Assembly: GCF_003050965.1 (NCBI RefSeq)
Contig: NZ_QAOU01000008.1
Location: forward strand, 47,571-111,570
DNA: 64,000 nucleotides
Direction of reading: 5' to 3'
Source: Nitrosospira sp. Nsp2
Lineage (GTDB): Bacteria; Pseudomonadota; Gammaproteobacteria; Burkholderiales; Nitrosomonadaceae
A model generated the notes under the pieces. The model was given only the letters and a program-made list of their open reading frames with translations. It made no database searches and was not told the DNA's origin. Position numbers and translations under genes: made by a program. How positions within the stretch are numbered: position 1 is the stretch's first letter; each line of letters begins with the position of its first letter. This document shows, one piece after another, positions 36,577 to 45,794 of this stretch.

Positions 36577-36999
36577 ATGGTGGAAAATCCCAATACGATA
36601 TCCGTTGCCGAAAGCGAGATCGAGATTAAAGCGATTCGAGCGCAGGGATCGGGTGGACAAAATGTAAACAAGGTATCCAGCGCAATTCACCTACGCTATG
36701 ATATTGACGCTTCCTCGCTGCCTGAAGTTTACAAGGAGCGCTTATTGAAGCTCAACGATTCGCGGATCACAAGAGAAGGTATTGTGGTTATCAAGTCGCA
36801 GCAGTATCGCACTCAGGAGAAGAACCGTGAAGAAGCGGTGAGACGTTTGCAAGAACTCGTTGATAGCATCGCCGTGCTACCACCCAAGCGAAAACCCACT
36901 AAACCAACGCGTATTTCGCAAAAAAAACGGCTTGAAAGCAAAACCCATCGAGGACAGCTTAAAATCATGAGGAAAAAATCGGGCGAGTACCCATTGTAA
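36577..36999 (+). CDS. arfB: Alternative ribosome-rescue factor / peptidyl-tRNA hydrolase ArfB
   Basis: A 140-residue RF1-like protein that releases ribosomes stalled on truncated mRNAs. The catalytic GGQ is present in IRAQGSGGQNVNKVSSA, and the C-terminal tail is strongly basic (KRKPTKPTRISQKKRLESK), the region that probes the empty mRNA channel. Length matches the YaeJ family. It lies convergent to the histidine-kinase gene with a 23-bp gap. Confidence 0.93.
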   Translation: MVENPNTISVAESEIEIKAIRAQGSGGQNVNKVSSAIHLRYDIDASSLPEVYKERLLKLNDSRITREGIVVIKSQQYRTQEKNREEAVRRLQELVDSIAVLPPKRKPTKPTRISQKKRLESKTHRGQLKIMRKKSGEYPL

Positions 37000-37022
37000 T
37001 AAAACCCGCCGATCTTCCATAG

Positions 37023-38546
37023 CTAAGCCGGTTGGCACCCGCCCTTGGATGGTGCCGTTGTTTCACCCTGAGAGTCTGGCAGATATTTACCCGAATTTGT
37101 TCTCTGCATGCTCGTTTCTGTATCCGATGCGTTTCCCACATACTGGAAGAGAACGGAAAAAGCCGTCCCGACGTCGTGTTCGCTGGCAACCTGGATGTGA
37201 AGCTTGTTATTTTCCGCCACTGTTTTCACGATCGACAGTCCAATTCCACTCGACGTCCGATTATGCAGAGCCGCTCTGGGCGCGTAAAAATATTCGTCGA
37301 ATATATGCGGCAACTCCATATCACTTATGCCAATACCGTGGTCACTCACGGTTATCACCGCGGATAAGCTTTGCCGGTTGATTTTGGACACAATTTCCAC
37401 CGAACCACCATCGTAGGAATAGGTAATAGCGTTTGAGATGATATTCTCGAAAAGTATTTCAAGCTGACTGGGAATACATTGCACGAAAAAATCATCGGTC
37501 GAGGCGTTTATCCTGATCTGTCGCGAATTGGCTATTGGCCCGAGTTTATCGATGCACTTGCGAATGACCGGACCAATATTGACGCACTCATGATTATTCG
37601 GGTCCCGAGCGGCGGCTTTCAATCTTTCAAGTTTAAGCACATCGAGGATCAAGCCTGCCATACCCGCGGCGCGGTCATCGATCTTTCCGAGAATATCCTT
37701 TATTTCAGGTGACACCTCTCCACAATAATTCCCTTTTACCAAACCGATTTTGCTGCGAATAGCGTCCAGGGGTGCCTTGAGCTGATGGGTCATGAGAACC
37801 GCATACCGGTCCTTTTCGACTTGCGCCTGGCTGATCTGCTTATAGGCATCCATGAGATGCCGCTCATTAGTGCGCACGACGATTGCCAGTCGCGAGACGA
37901 CATACCAGACTATGATGAAAAGCACATCAAGCGTAACCATCCATAAGAGGATATTGACCTTGAGCGGGGTGACCTCGGCTGCGCCTGAATCTATCAGCAC
38001 AGATTGAGGGGCCAGGAAAAGCAGGGGGTTCTCAATCAGCAAAACCGCCCCGTACATGCAACAGACAAGCGCGGTAACGATCAGGCTCTCGATGGTCGAG
38101 AAAAAAATGCAGGACAGGACGATGTGCAGCACATAGAAGAACGGAGCGGGCGTGCCAATGCTGCCCGCAAAATGCACGACGACCGACAGGCAAACAAGAT
38201 CGATTATTATTTGCGCCCAGATGTTAATGGCCGGGGAGTTGTGTTTTGTTCGCGGACGGAAATCCAGGGCATAGATATAGAAAATATTAGCAATGGCCAA
38301 TATGGCCGTCACGGCGACTGGCCACCCCTGCTGATGAGTGATGCCGATGGTGGTGAGCGTGTCGGAGGCGATAAGCGCAAATATCTGAAAAAGAATAAGT
38401 AGTGCGATTACGGCCCACCGAAAGATGATAAACCACCGCGCATTGCCGATTAATACCTCGTCGCTCAGCTTGGCGCGACCCAAGCCCACTCCCGGGAAAG
38501 CGAAGCGATTTTTGGAACCATCCCAGGAAAATTCGGCAATCGCCAT
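37023..38546 (-). CDS. Membrane sensor histidine kinase
   Basis: A 507-residue kinase. About six hydrophobic segments span residues 33-222 with no large periplasmic domain, so the stimulus is probably sensed in or near the membrane. The dimerisation motif has His254 (LMTHQLKAPLDAIRSK). The ATPase domain has N-box FENIISNAITYSYDGG, G1 VSDHGIGISD, F-box FDEYFY and G2 SSGIGLSIVK. The residue after the phospho-His is Gln-Leu-Lys, slightly unlike the HE/DL consensus. It is encoded 32 bp downstream of its probable partner regulator. The signal is unknown. Confidence 0.9.
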   Translation of the reverse strand: MAIAEFSWDGSKNRFAFPGVGLGRAKLSDEVLIGNARWFIIFRWAVIALLILFQIFALIASDTLTTIGITHQQGWPVAVTAILAIANIFYIYALDFRPRTKHNSPAINIWAQIIIDLVCLSVVVHFAGSIGTPAPFFYVLHIVLSCIFFSTIESLIVTALVCCMYGAVLLIENPLLFLAPQSVLIDSGAAEVTPLKVNILLWMVTLDVLFIIVWYVVSRLAIVVRTNERHLMDAYKQISQAQVEKDRYAVLMTHQLKAPLDAIRSKIGLVKGNYCGEVSPEIKDILGKIDDRAAGMAGLILDVLKLERLKAAARDPNNHECVNIGPVIRKCIDKLGPIANSRQIRINASTDDFFVQCIPSQLEILFENIISNAITYSYDGGSVEIVSKINRQSLSAVITVSDHGIGISDMELPHIFDEYFYAPRAALHNRTSSGIGLSIVKTVAENNKLHIQVASEHDVGTAFSVLFQYVGNASDTETSMQRTNSGKYLPDSQGETTAPSKGGCQPA

Positions 38547-38578
38547 GGTTAAATTTCCAGGAAGAACCTGGGTTAACG

Positions 38579-39022
38579 TTATGCGTCTTCCAGACGGCTA
38601 CGTATGATCGACAGGAAACTCACCGGCTCCACCGGTTTTTCCACAATCAATATCCATTCGTCCGAAACCCCCGTGAAATAGGGGCGGATTTCTTCACCGA
38701 GAGAGGTCATGAATATCATGGGAAGCTTAGGAAAACGGTCGCGTATGGTGACGTAGGCTTCCAGGCCCTTATCCATCGTTTCGACCATTACGTCCAGGAT
38801 TGCCAGGTCCGGCAGATCCGATGTATTCCCCAATGATTCTATGAAGTCATCCATTGTCTGGTAACTATCAACAGCATATCCATTCGCCGTGAGTATTTTC
38901 TTCACAGTGTCGCGAATGTCCGGATCGTCATCAATATGGGCAATTTTCCGGGTCGCGCCTTGTTTAGCTGTTATGGAAACCGGCAACTGTTCAGTATTTT
39001 GATTTTGGGCAACCGCGTGCAT
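38579..39022 (-). CDS. Single-domain response regulator
   Basis: A 147-residue CheY-like protein with a 25-residue N-terminal extension. IAHIDDDPDIR carries the acidic pocket, Asp77 in LAILDVMVE is the likely phosphoacceptor, MTS supplies the Thr/Ser, and Lys129 (VEKPVEP) completes the set. There is no output domain, so it must act through protein contacts or as a phosphorelay intermediate. GGAGG lies 7 nt upstream of ATG 39022. It is the first gene of a two-gene unit with the histidine kinase. Confidence 0.9.
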   Translation of the reverse strand: MHAVAQNQNTEQLPVSITAKQGATRKIAHIDDDPDIRDTVKKILTANGYAVDSYQTMDDFIESLGNTSDLPDLAILDVMVETMDKGLEAYVTIRDRFPKLPMIFMTSLGEEIRPYFTGVSDEWILIVEKPVEPVSFLSIIRSRLEDA

Positions 39023-39040
39023 TTGGGTTCCTCCGCTTTG

Positions 39041-39123
39041 TCTAGTTATAAATATCTAGTTATGAATTACCCTGTTGATAAAAAGGAATATAGCACATAA
39101 TTCCATATTGTCATCAGGGTAAT
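39041..39123 (-). promoter_or_regulatory. Repeat-rich control region of the response regulator-kinase operon
   Basis: TCTAGTTAT occurs twice (39041-39049, 39055-39063), 14 bp apart. ATTACCCTG (39066-39074) is repeated inverted as CAGGGTAAT (39115-39123) around an AT-rich centre. These lie 19-101 bp upstream of the response-regulator start, so they may be binding sites for its transcriptional control. Confidence 0.5.
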
Positions 39124-39294
39124 ACAGCAGATGTGAGGTAACTGTCATGTACACATAAAAAAATAGTGAAGATTTTCAGCCTGCTGGCTGGGAAGAGGTA
39201 GGGCTGCGGGAGGAAGTCGCGACGCTATCCGAACAGCGAATAGCGTTAGACACGATGATTAACAGCAGTAGCGGCTGATGCGATTGACTGAGCG

Positions 39295-39978
39295 CTATTC
39301 CAATACACGGTTCAGCCAGCGGCTGATGTCGTCGATTTCTTCCCTGCAAACGGTATGCGCCATCGGATATTCATGCCAATCCACCGCATAGCCCGACTCC
39401 AGCAACTGCTGCTTCGAAGTCGCCGCCAGTACTAAGGGTACGACACTGTCCAGGCGGCCATGGGCCATAAAAACCGGAGTGGCAAAATTGGCGCGATGCG
39501 CTTCTGCCGCAAGTGTCCGCGGCGCGGGGAGATAACCCGATAACGCCAAAATGCCGGCGAGTCTTTCGGAATGGCGCAAGCCGGTGTGTAAAGCCAAGGC
39601 CCCGCCTTGTGAGAACCCTGCCAGAACAACATTCTCGGGTTTAATCCCGCGCTCCGTTTCCCGATCTATCAAAGCTTCAATCGCTCGTTGCGAACTGCGT
39701 AAGCTCTCAAGGTTTTCCTGAACCCCAACATTTGGATCGATCATGTCGTAATCATGCCAGGCGCGCATCACCATTCCGCGGTTGATACTTACCGGTCGCA
39801 TGGGGGCGTGAGGGAACACGAAGCGAATACTTAGGGTGGAAGGCAACGCGAGTTCGTCCACTATGGGAACGAAATCGTGCCCATCCGCACCAAGACCGTG
39901 CAGCCACAGGACCGCACGTGTGGGGCTGGGTCCGGTTTCGAGCTCGACGGCAGGAAGTAAACTGGTTGGAATCGTCAT
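39295..39978 (-). CDS. Carboxylesterase / lysophospholipase-type alpha/beta hydrolase
   Basis: A cytosolic serine hydrolase of about 227 residues, of the YpfH/carboxylesterase-2 family. The oxyanion region is VLWLHGLGADGHDF, and the nucleophile Ser lies in LAGFSQGGALAL. The Asp in HGRLDSVVP and His in YPMAHTVCREE complete the triad. The frame is open to ATG 40026, but family members begin near ATG 39978 (MTIPTSLLPAVELETG), which is preferred. It stands alone. The natural ester substrate is not known. Confidence 0.88.
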   Translation of the reverse strand: MTIPTSLLPAVELETGPSPTRAVLWLHGLGADGHDFVPIVDELALPSTLSIRFVFPHAPMRPVSINRGMVMRAWHDYDMIDPNVGVQENLESLRSSQRAIEALIDRETERGIKPENVVLAGFSQGGALALHTGLRHSERLAGILALSGYLPAPRTLAAEAHRANFATPVFMAHGRLDSVVPLVLAATSKQQLLESGYAVDWHEYPMAHTVCREEIDDISRWLNRVLE

Positions 39979-40252
39979 CGCTAGAGCACAATGAGCTGCA
40001 CAAAGCTTGAAGGTGCTGCTGGGCAACTGGTCAAAAGGGGGCCAAGAAAACGAGGAAGGCGGTAGCCTAGCCTACGACGGCCGGAAGTGCAAACAAAAGC
40101 GAATGGCGGATTTCGAGGGAGGCTGGGGGAGTTGCAGCGCCTTGGAACCGCTTATAAATTATCTCGGGATCCTCCGGTTGACTTAACCTAGAGGGAGGAT
40201 TAGATTCGCACCTGTCGATTTTCTTGGATCGAATCATACAGCAGGAGAAATC

Positions 40253-41356
40253 ATGAAACGCAGGGATTTTATCAAGCTGGCCGGGGCAAGCGCGGCATTG
40301 CTTCCTGTTGCACCTTCGGTGTTTGGTAAGGATCAGGAGGTCATACGACCAAGAACAAATACCTATCGCCTGACTTATAAGGTCGACCTCCCCAGCGACG
40401 GGAACAAGGCGCGCCTATGGCTACCCTTGCCTGATATCAACGATAGCGCCCATCAATTTTCGCAAGGCAGCGTGTGGAGCGGGAATGCGAGCGTTGCCAA
40501 GTTTGATACCGTTCCCGGTACGGCCTCGCCCATGTTTTACGGGGAGTGGCGCGGAAGCGGTCCCCGCAACGTGACAGTAAGCAGCGTCGTCAAGACAACC
40601 AATCGTACGGTCGACCTGCAGCATTACTCCGAGCGACGCGGGGCCGCGCTTCCCGCGGATGTAAAACGTTATCTGCAGGCCACTAAGCACGTCCCCCTGG
40701 ATGGCATCGTTCGCAAGACTGCGCTTTCCATAGTAAAGGATACCAATGCCCATTCCTCTCTGGAGAAAGCAAAGGCAATATACGATTGGGTCGTGGATAA
40801 TTCCTATCGCGATCCGGAAACGCGGGGCTGCGGCCGGGGAGATATCAAATCCATGCTGGAATCCGGCAACCTGGGCGGCAAATGCGCCGACCTCAACACC
40901 TTGTTTGTCGGTCTGACAAGGGCCGCCGGTGTTCCTGCCCGGGATAACTATGGGATCCGGATAGATGAGTCCGCAGCGCATAAAACGCTTGGCCGATCGG
41001 GAGACATTACGACGGCTCAACATTGCCGTCCCGAATTTTATCTGGTCGGCCTGGGCTGGGTACCTGTCGATCCTTCCGATGTGCGTCAATTGGTATTGGA
41101 CGAAGAATTGCCGCTTGGCCATCCAAGAGTGGCCTTACTAAGGGAAAAATTGTTTGGTTCGTGGGAAATGAACTGGGTGGCATTTAATCAGGCCCGAGAC
41201 GTTACGCTGGCACGAGACAGCGTGTTGGGCGAACTGCCGTTCTTCATGTATCCGCAGGCTGAAGTCGGGGGCCATGCACGGGATAGCCTGGAACCGCAAG
41301 AATTTGCCTACAACATCGTCTCAGCGCAATTGGTCGGTACGGGCATCAAGTTTTAG
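40253..41356 (+). CDS. Tat-exported transglutaminase-like protein
   Basis: A 367-residue protein with a twin-arginine signal (MKRRDFIKLAGASAALLPVA), so it is probably exported folded to the periplasm. The transglutaminase-like core has Cys211 (GGKCADLNTLFVG), His257 (AQHCRPEFYL) and Asp273 (WVPVDPSDVR), the expected triad. These folds include cysteine peptidases and amide-bond enzymes; the substrate is unknown. A GGAG-containing ribosome-binding site (CAGGAGAAATC) precedes ATG 40253. It is transcribed divergently from the esterase. Confidence 0.88.
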   Translation: MKRRDFIKLAGASAALLPVAPSVFGKDQEVIRPRTNTYRLTYKVDLPSDGNKARLWLPLPDINDSAHQFSQGSVWSGNASVAKFDTVPGTASPMFYGEWRGSGPRNVTVSSVVKTTNRTVDLQHYSERRGAALPADVKRYLQATKHVPLDGIVRKTALSIVKDTNAHSSLEKAKAIYDWVVDNSYRDPETRGCGRGDIKSMLESGNLGGKCADLNTLFVGLTRAAGVPARDNYGIRIDESAAHKTLGRSGDITTAQHCRPEFYLVGLGWVPVDPSDVRQLVLDEELPLGHPRVALLREKLFGSWEMNWVAFNQARDVTLARDSVLGELPFFMYPQAEVGGHARDSLEPQEFAYNIVSAQLVGTGIKF

Positions 41357-41472
41357 TCACCGCTTGAAACGAAGGGATGGCGGCAGCCGAGCTGTGTATC
41401 CGCAGCCATTGCCGGCCACGGCTGCGTCAAGTGGCGACAAAAAGGGGGGAGTTCCCAGGCTCCAACACGCAT

Positions 41473-42003
41473 TTACTCATCACGAATGAATCGGCCCTCC
41501 CCCCCGGTTTGAGGGATGAGGTTCTGCAATTCCTGAAATAAGGCACGGAAACTCTTAGGGGGCTTGTTCGCCAGCCTTTCTTTTTGCGCATTACGTATAA
41601 GCGCGCGCAGTTGCTGGAAGTCGGCGGCGGGAAATTTCTGTCCGAGTTCCTCCAGCGCCTGTTCATCTGACAATAGCCGTTCGCGCCAGCGCTCGAGTTG
41701 ATGCAGCCATGCCGTCTGCTGCAGGGCTAGTCCGTTCCAAGCGTCCAGTTTTTGCCTGATAGGCAAAGCATCCAGGTCACGCATCAGCTTGCCGATAAAT
41801 TGCATCTGGCGACGGATGGCGCCGTGTTTGCGCATCCGCTTGGCTTCAAGAACGGCGTCCATCAGTGTTTCAGGCAAATCAAGCTCCCTTAAACGCTTGA
41901 GATCGAGTTGAACCAACTGCTCGCCAATGTCCTGGAGTTCGTGCATCTCCCGCTTGCGTCGCGTTTTGCTCGGCGGAAGTTCGGATTCGGAATTATCAAT
42001 CAT
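41473..42003 (-). CDS. darP: Dual-action ribosomal maturation protein DarP (YjgA/DUF615)
   Basis: A helical, highly charged protein of about 176 residues that assists 50S-subunit assembly in E. coli. The family pattern is visible: SKTRRKREMHELQDIGEQLV at the N-terminus, LDLPETLMDAVLEAKRMRKHGAIRRQ in the middle and RALIRNAQKERLANKPPKSFR near the C-terminus. ATG 42003 is preferred, with 42027 and 42021 as in-frame alternatives. It is divergent from pmbA, a pairing commonly seen in beta-proteobacteria. Confidence 0.92.
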   Translation of the reverse strand: MIDNSESELPPSKTRRKREMHELQDIGEQLVQLDLKRLRELDLPETLMDAVLEAKRMRKHGAIRRQMQFIGKLMRDLDALPIRQKLDAWNGLALQQTAWLHQLERWRERLLSDEQALEELGQKFPAADFQQLRALIRNAQKERLANKPPKSFRALFQELQNLIPQTGGEGRFIRDE

Positions 42004-42097
42004 GTTCTTTTGCACACCCATTCCCACGTTAAGAAACTGTTATCATAGCGCCATTCGCCGGTAACAAATCCATTGCAACTCCGGAAATCGCCCTCCC

Positions 42098-43456
42098 ATG
42101 ACCGCCATAGCAAAATCCTCGCCTCGTTTCTCCTATCCTTTCACTACACTCCAGACAATTGCGGCAGATGTGTTGAGCCAAGCGAAGAAGCTTGGCGCCA
42201 CCGGCTGCGAAACCGACCTCTCCGATGGTTTCGGCCAGAACGTTACAGTACGGCGCGGGGAAGTAGAAACAATAGAATACAACCGCGACAAGGGTCTGTC
42301 GGTATCGGTATACATTGGGCAGAAGCGCGGCCACGCCAGTACCTCGGATTTTTCTCCACGGGCGGTAAGCGACACAGTGGCAGCGGCTATCTCGATAGCC
42401 GGCCATACCGCAGCCGACGATTGTGCGGGGCTGGCGGACGCCGATTTACTGGCGCGAGCGTTTCCCGATCTCGATCTCTATTTTCCCTGGGATTTGCCGG
42501 TAGAGCAGGCGATAGAACTTGCAAAGACGTGCGAAGCGACCGCGTTGGACGTTGACAAGCGTATCACCAATTCCGAAGGGGCCAGCGTTTATCTGAATGA
42601 ATCGCAGTTTGTTTATGCGAACAGTCTTGGATTCATAGGTGGTTATCCCGCGTCGCGTCACAGCATCAGCTGTGCTGTGATAGCGAGCCAGAACGACACC
42701 ATGCAGCGCGACTACTGGTACAGCGTGGCGCGCAATGCGCGCGACCTCGAGGAAGCCGGCAGCATCGGCAGAAAAGCGGGGACTCGCACTGTTGCCCGGC
42801 TGGGCGCCAAAAAAATTCCCACGTGTGAGGTCCCTGTGCTGTTTGAGGCGCCTATCGCTTCAAGTCTGATGGGACATTTCGTCAGGGCCGTCAGCGGGGG
42901 CAGTCTCTACCGGAAGTCGTCGTTCTTGCTGGACAGTATCGGCAAGCAGGTTTTTGCGCCGCACATCCAGATCCGGGAATTGCCTCATCTGAAAAGGGGT
43001 TTGGCTAGCCAGGCCTTCGACGATGAAGGCGTGGTCACGCATGAGCGCAACGTCGTCGAGAATGGCGTGTTGCAAGGTTACTTTCTCAGCAGTTATTCCG
43101 CGCGTAAGCTTGGCCTGCGTACCACCGGAAATGCCGGGGGCAATCACAATCTGATTCTTGAGAATGGAACTGGACTGGACTTCCCCGCCCTACTTAAAAA
43201 AATGGGTAAAGGCGTGCTGGTTACCGAATTGCTGGGCCAAGGGGTCAATCCTGTGACCGGGGATTATTCACGGGGAGCAGCCGGCTTTTGGGTCGAGGAC
43301 GGAGAGATTCAGCATGCAGTGGAAGAGATTACCATTGCCGGTAATCTGAAAAATATGCTGCTCGGTATTTCCGCAGCGGGAAGTGATGTGGTCGTACGTG
43401 GTTCAAAACAGTGCGGCTCGCTGCTGATAGACAGGATGATGGTTGCGGGCGGTTAG
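42098..43456 (+). CDS. pmbA: Metalloprotease PmbA/TldE subunit
   Basis: A 452-residue TldE-type subunit of the TldD-TldE protease involved in peptide maturation (microcin, PQQ-like) and antitoxin turnover. Typical segments are GCETDLSDGFGQNVTVRRGEVE, SVYIGQKRGHASTSDFS, SSLMGHFVRAVSGGSLYR and TGNAGGNHNL. TldE lacks the zinc site carried by TldD; no tldD is in the window. It is divergent from darP. Confidence 0.95.
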   Translation: MTAIAKSSPRFSYPFTTLQTIAADVLSQAKKLGATGCETDLSDGFGQNVTVRRGEVETIEYNRDKGLSVSVYIGQKRGHASTSDFSPRAVSDTVAAAISIAGHTAADDCAGLADADLLARAFPDLDLYFPWDLPVEQAIELAKTCEATALDVDKRITNSEGASVYLNESQFVYANSLGFIGGYPASRHSISCAVIASQNDTMQRDYWYSVARNARDLEEAGSIGRKAGTRTVARLGAKKIPTCEVPVLFEAPIASSLMGHFVRAVSGGSLYRKSSFLLDSIGKQVFAPHIQIRELPHLKRGLASQAFDDEGVVTHERNVVENGVLQGYFLSSYSARKLGLRTTGNAGGNHNLILENGTGLDFPALLKKMGKGVLVTELLGQGVNPVTGDYSRGAAGFWVEDGEIQHAVEEITIAGNLKNMLLGISAAGSDVVVRGSKQCGSLLIDRMMVAGG

Positions 43457-43634
43457 GAACCGGATCAGAACGGGTTAATAATCCCGGTCCGTGGAGGATT
43501 AGTCGTGCTCCTGCGAGACAGGCTTTAGCTTCGCCCTCGACCTGTCTTTGTCAGAACACTGTCTCCAGCTCCCTGCCCGACAGCTTGACCCCGGATATGG
43601 ACCATTCTTCGCTTACAGCCGAAAGTCCCATTCA

Positions 43635-44678
43635 ATGAATCTGCATTTGCTCGTTCCCTCGCTATTCTGGCCTGACGCGTCGCTCCCCGAAATTTATCGT
43701 GATTTGCCGCTGCCTGCGCTGGAAAACCTCCTCACAAAATGCTCGCGCACAGATGATGAACCGGAGGGCATGGAGCCCTGGCTTTGCCGCGCCTTTGGCG
43801 TCCAGAAGCAGCTTGACTGGCCGGTGGCCCCTATCACGCTGCAGGGCGACGGCGGGGAGAGAATAAAAGCGGGACAGGATTATTGGATTCGTGCCGATCC
43901 GGTCCATTTGCGTATTGAGCGCGACCAAGCCGTCCTTGCTGACAGCCGCGTTTTTCCGATCGCGCCGGAAGAAGCCCATCAGCTGACAAGTCTGCTCACC
44001 CGGCATTTTTCTGCAAATGGCCTTGACATGAAATTCCTGCCTTTGCAGCCTGATCGCTGGTATGTGCGGCTGGTCGAGACGCCGCCGGCGCACACGCATT
44101 TACTCAGCGACGTTATCGATCATGGCATCAATGACCATTTGCCCTACGGCTCGAACAATACGATCTGGCGCGGCTTTTTTAATGAAGTTCAAATGCTGCT
44201 GCACGAGCACCCGCTAAACCAGGCGCGCGAGGGGCGCGGGGAACCTTCCATTAACGCTACCTGGTTCTGGGGCGGTGGAACCATGCCTGAGTCTTTAGTA
44301 TCCGATTATTCGCAGGTGTGGAGCAATGATGTTCTTGCCGGCTGCCTCGCGCTTGTCTCCGGTACAGGCCAGGCCCCGCTCCCACCCAGCGCGGCAATAT
44401 GGCGCCAGTCCACCCCATCCGGCAATCACCTTGTCGTGCTCGATTCCTTACACGGAAAGGCCCAGTACCATGATCCGTACGGATGGCGTGAAAGTCTGAA
44501 ACAACTCGACCATAACTGGTTTGCACCTCTTTGGGCAATGTTGAAGCAGGGGGAAATCGATCAGGTGACCCTCACCTCGTTGGAGAATAAAAAAGTGAGG
44601 AATTTCACCGTCCGGCGCAGCGATTTGAGAAAATTCTGGCGTAGACCGAAAGCGATCGCCATGTATGCAGCCGGGTAA
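43635..44678 (+). CDS. Phosphoglycerate-mutase-like protein (alkaline-phosphatase superfamily relative)
   Basis: A 347-residue protein of a family found in beta- and gamma-proteobacteria, usually labelled phosphoglycerate mutase. Conserved stretches include the ending of GEPSINATWFWGGGTMPE and the region HLVVLDSLHGKAQYHDPYGW. Classical metal-binding residues of iPGM are not evident, so catalytic activity is doubtful. ATG 43635 is preferred; the frame is open from 43548. A strong hairpin follows the gene. Confidence 0.65.
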   Translation: MNLHLLVPSLFWPDASLPEIYRDLPLPALENLLTKCSRTDDEPEGMEPWLCRAFGVQKQLDWPVAPITLQGDGGERIKAGQDYWIRADPVHLRIERDQAVLADSRVFPIAPEEAHQLTSLLTRHFSANGLDMKFLPLQPDRWYVRLVETPPAHTHLLSDVIDHGINDHLPYGSNNTIWRGFFNEVQMLLHEHPLNQAREGRGEPSINATWFWGGGTMPESLVSDYSQVWSNDVLAGCLALVSGTGQAPLPPSAAIWRQSTPSGNHLVVLDSLHGKAQYHDPYGWRESLKQLDHNWFAPLWAMLKQGEIDQVTLTSLENKKVRNFTVRRSDLRKFWRRPKAIAMYAAG

Positions 44679-44691
44679 TTTTGATAGTCGA

Positions 44692-44716
44692 AAAAGGCAT
44701 GTTTTAGGTGCCTTTT
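44692..44716 (+). terminator. Intrinsic terminator after the phosphoglycerate-mutase-like gene
   Basis: AAAAGGCA (44692-44699) and TGCCTTTT (44709-44716) are exact inverted copies with a 9-nt loop; the T-rich right arm supplies the U-run. It separates the gene from luxR, which therefore has its own promoter in the 273 bp that follow. Confidence 0.75.
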
Positions 44717-44989
44717 CTGAAACTGGAAACATCCGATCATGCAGCAATATATATCCGGCGGCTGCTAAAACTTCTCATTGGCGCCTTCGAGGGAGCGGCA
44801 GGACTGCCACGATAGATGTCACTGAGGGCGCTCAGGTTTTCCATCCCGGAACGTTGGATCAGGTATGATTACAGCCAAAAAATAACCACTGCAAATAGCT
44901 CGCTAACTAACAATTCATAATAATAAGGCGATCATTTACACGCGGTAACGGCTCCGCAATAAAGTGGATGTATTGTAAGAGGGAGAATC

Positions 44990-45724
44990 ATGACTGATAT
45001 TAATCTGTTTGAATCGTTGCTAACGTGCAGCTCGGTGGAAGAATTGCACGACAGCGCCAAAGCTATTGCGCAGACAATGGGCTTCGAGCATTTTCTGTAT
45101 GGAGTTCAGGTAAATACCTCGCTAACGCGTCCTTACCGGTTCATCCTCAGCTGCTATCCGGAGATATGGCGCAAACATTACGATGCGGAAGGCTACGCGA
45201 ATATAGACCCCACCGTTTCCCACTGCGCCAAAACATCAATCCCTATCATATGGAAAAACGAAATTTTCAAGGGACGCAAGGAGGCCCGCGTAAGAAGCGA
45301 AGCAAAGGATTGCGGCCTGGTCAGCGGGGCCAGCTTTTCCGTGCATGGCGGGCGGGGTGAAGCCGCCATGCTAAGCCTGGCTACATCGCGAGAGTCTCGT
45401 GAAGCGCAGAATGACATTGTCGCCATGATGGGCCAAGCCCAGCTACTGACGTGTTATCTGCATGAGGCAGTCCAGCGTATCGTGCTAAGCAAAGGACCTC
45501 TGCCCTTGAAAAAAATCAACTTGACGGACCGGGAGAAAGAGTGTTTACTCTGGGCAGCCGAGGGTAAAACAGGCTGGGAAATAGCGAACATCGTGAGTAT
45601 CTCGGAACGCACCGTGACGTTTCACCTTCAGAATGCGTCCCAGAAATTGGGCGTGGTCAACCGGCGGCAGGCGATCTCCCGGGCCCTTTCGATGGGACTT
45701 ATCGAGCCCGGAAATATCGGGTAA
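44990..45724 (+). CDS. LuxR-type AHL-responsive transcriptional regulator
   Basis: A 244-residue quorum-sensing receptor. The N-terminal autoinducer-binding domain keeps the invariant set: Trp60 and Tyr64 (EIWRKHY), Asp73-Pro74 (NIDPTV), Trp88 (IPIIWKN) and Gly113 (VSGASFS). The C-terminal GerE/LuxR helix-turn-helix is LTDREKECLLWAAEGKTGWE with the recognition helix near SERTVTFHLQNA. A GAGGGAG ribosome-binding site precedes ATG 44990. It lies 35 kb from luxI, so it is not in the usual luxI-luxR pair, but it is the only receptor gene in the window and the natural reader of the lux-box-like site at 9448-9463. Confidence 0.92.
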   Translation: MTDINLFESLLTCSSVEELHDSAKAIAQTMGFEHFLYGVQVNTSLTRPYRFILSCYPEIWRKHYDAEGYANIDPTVSHCAKTSIPIIWKNEIFKGRKEARVRSEAKDCGLVSGASFSVHGGRGEAAMLSLATSRESREAQNDIVAMMGQAQLLTCYLHEAVQRIVLSKGPLPLKKINLTDREKECLLWAAEGKTGWEIANIVSISERTVTFHLQNASQKLGVVNRRQAISRALSMGLIEPGNIG

Positions 45725-45794
45725 GAAGCGGTGGTACCGTGGACGATCCGCGGCTGCCAACCCTGTCGTTGTATCTCCAAGCTCAAGAATAACG

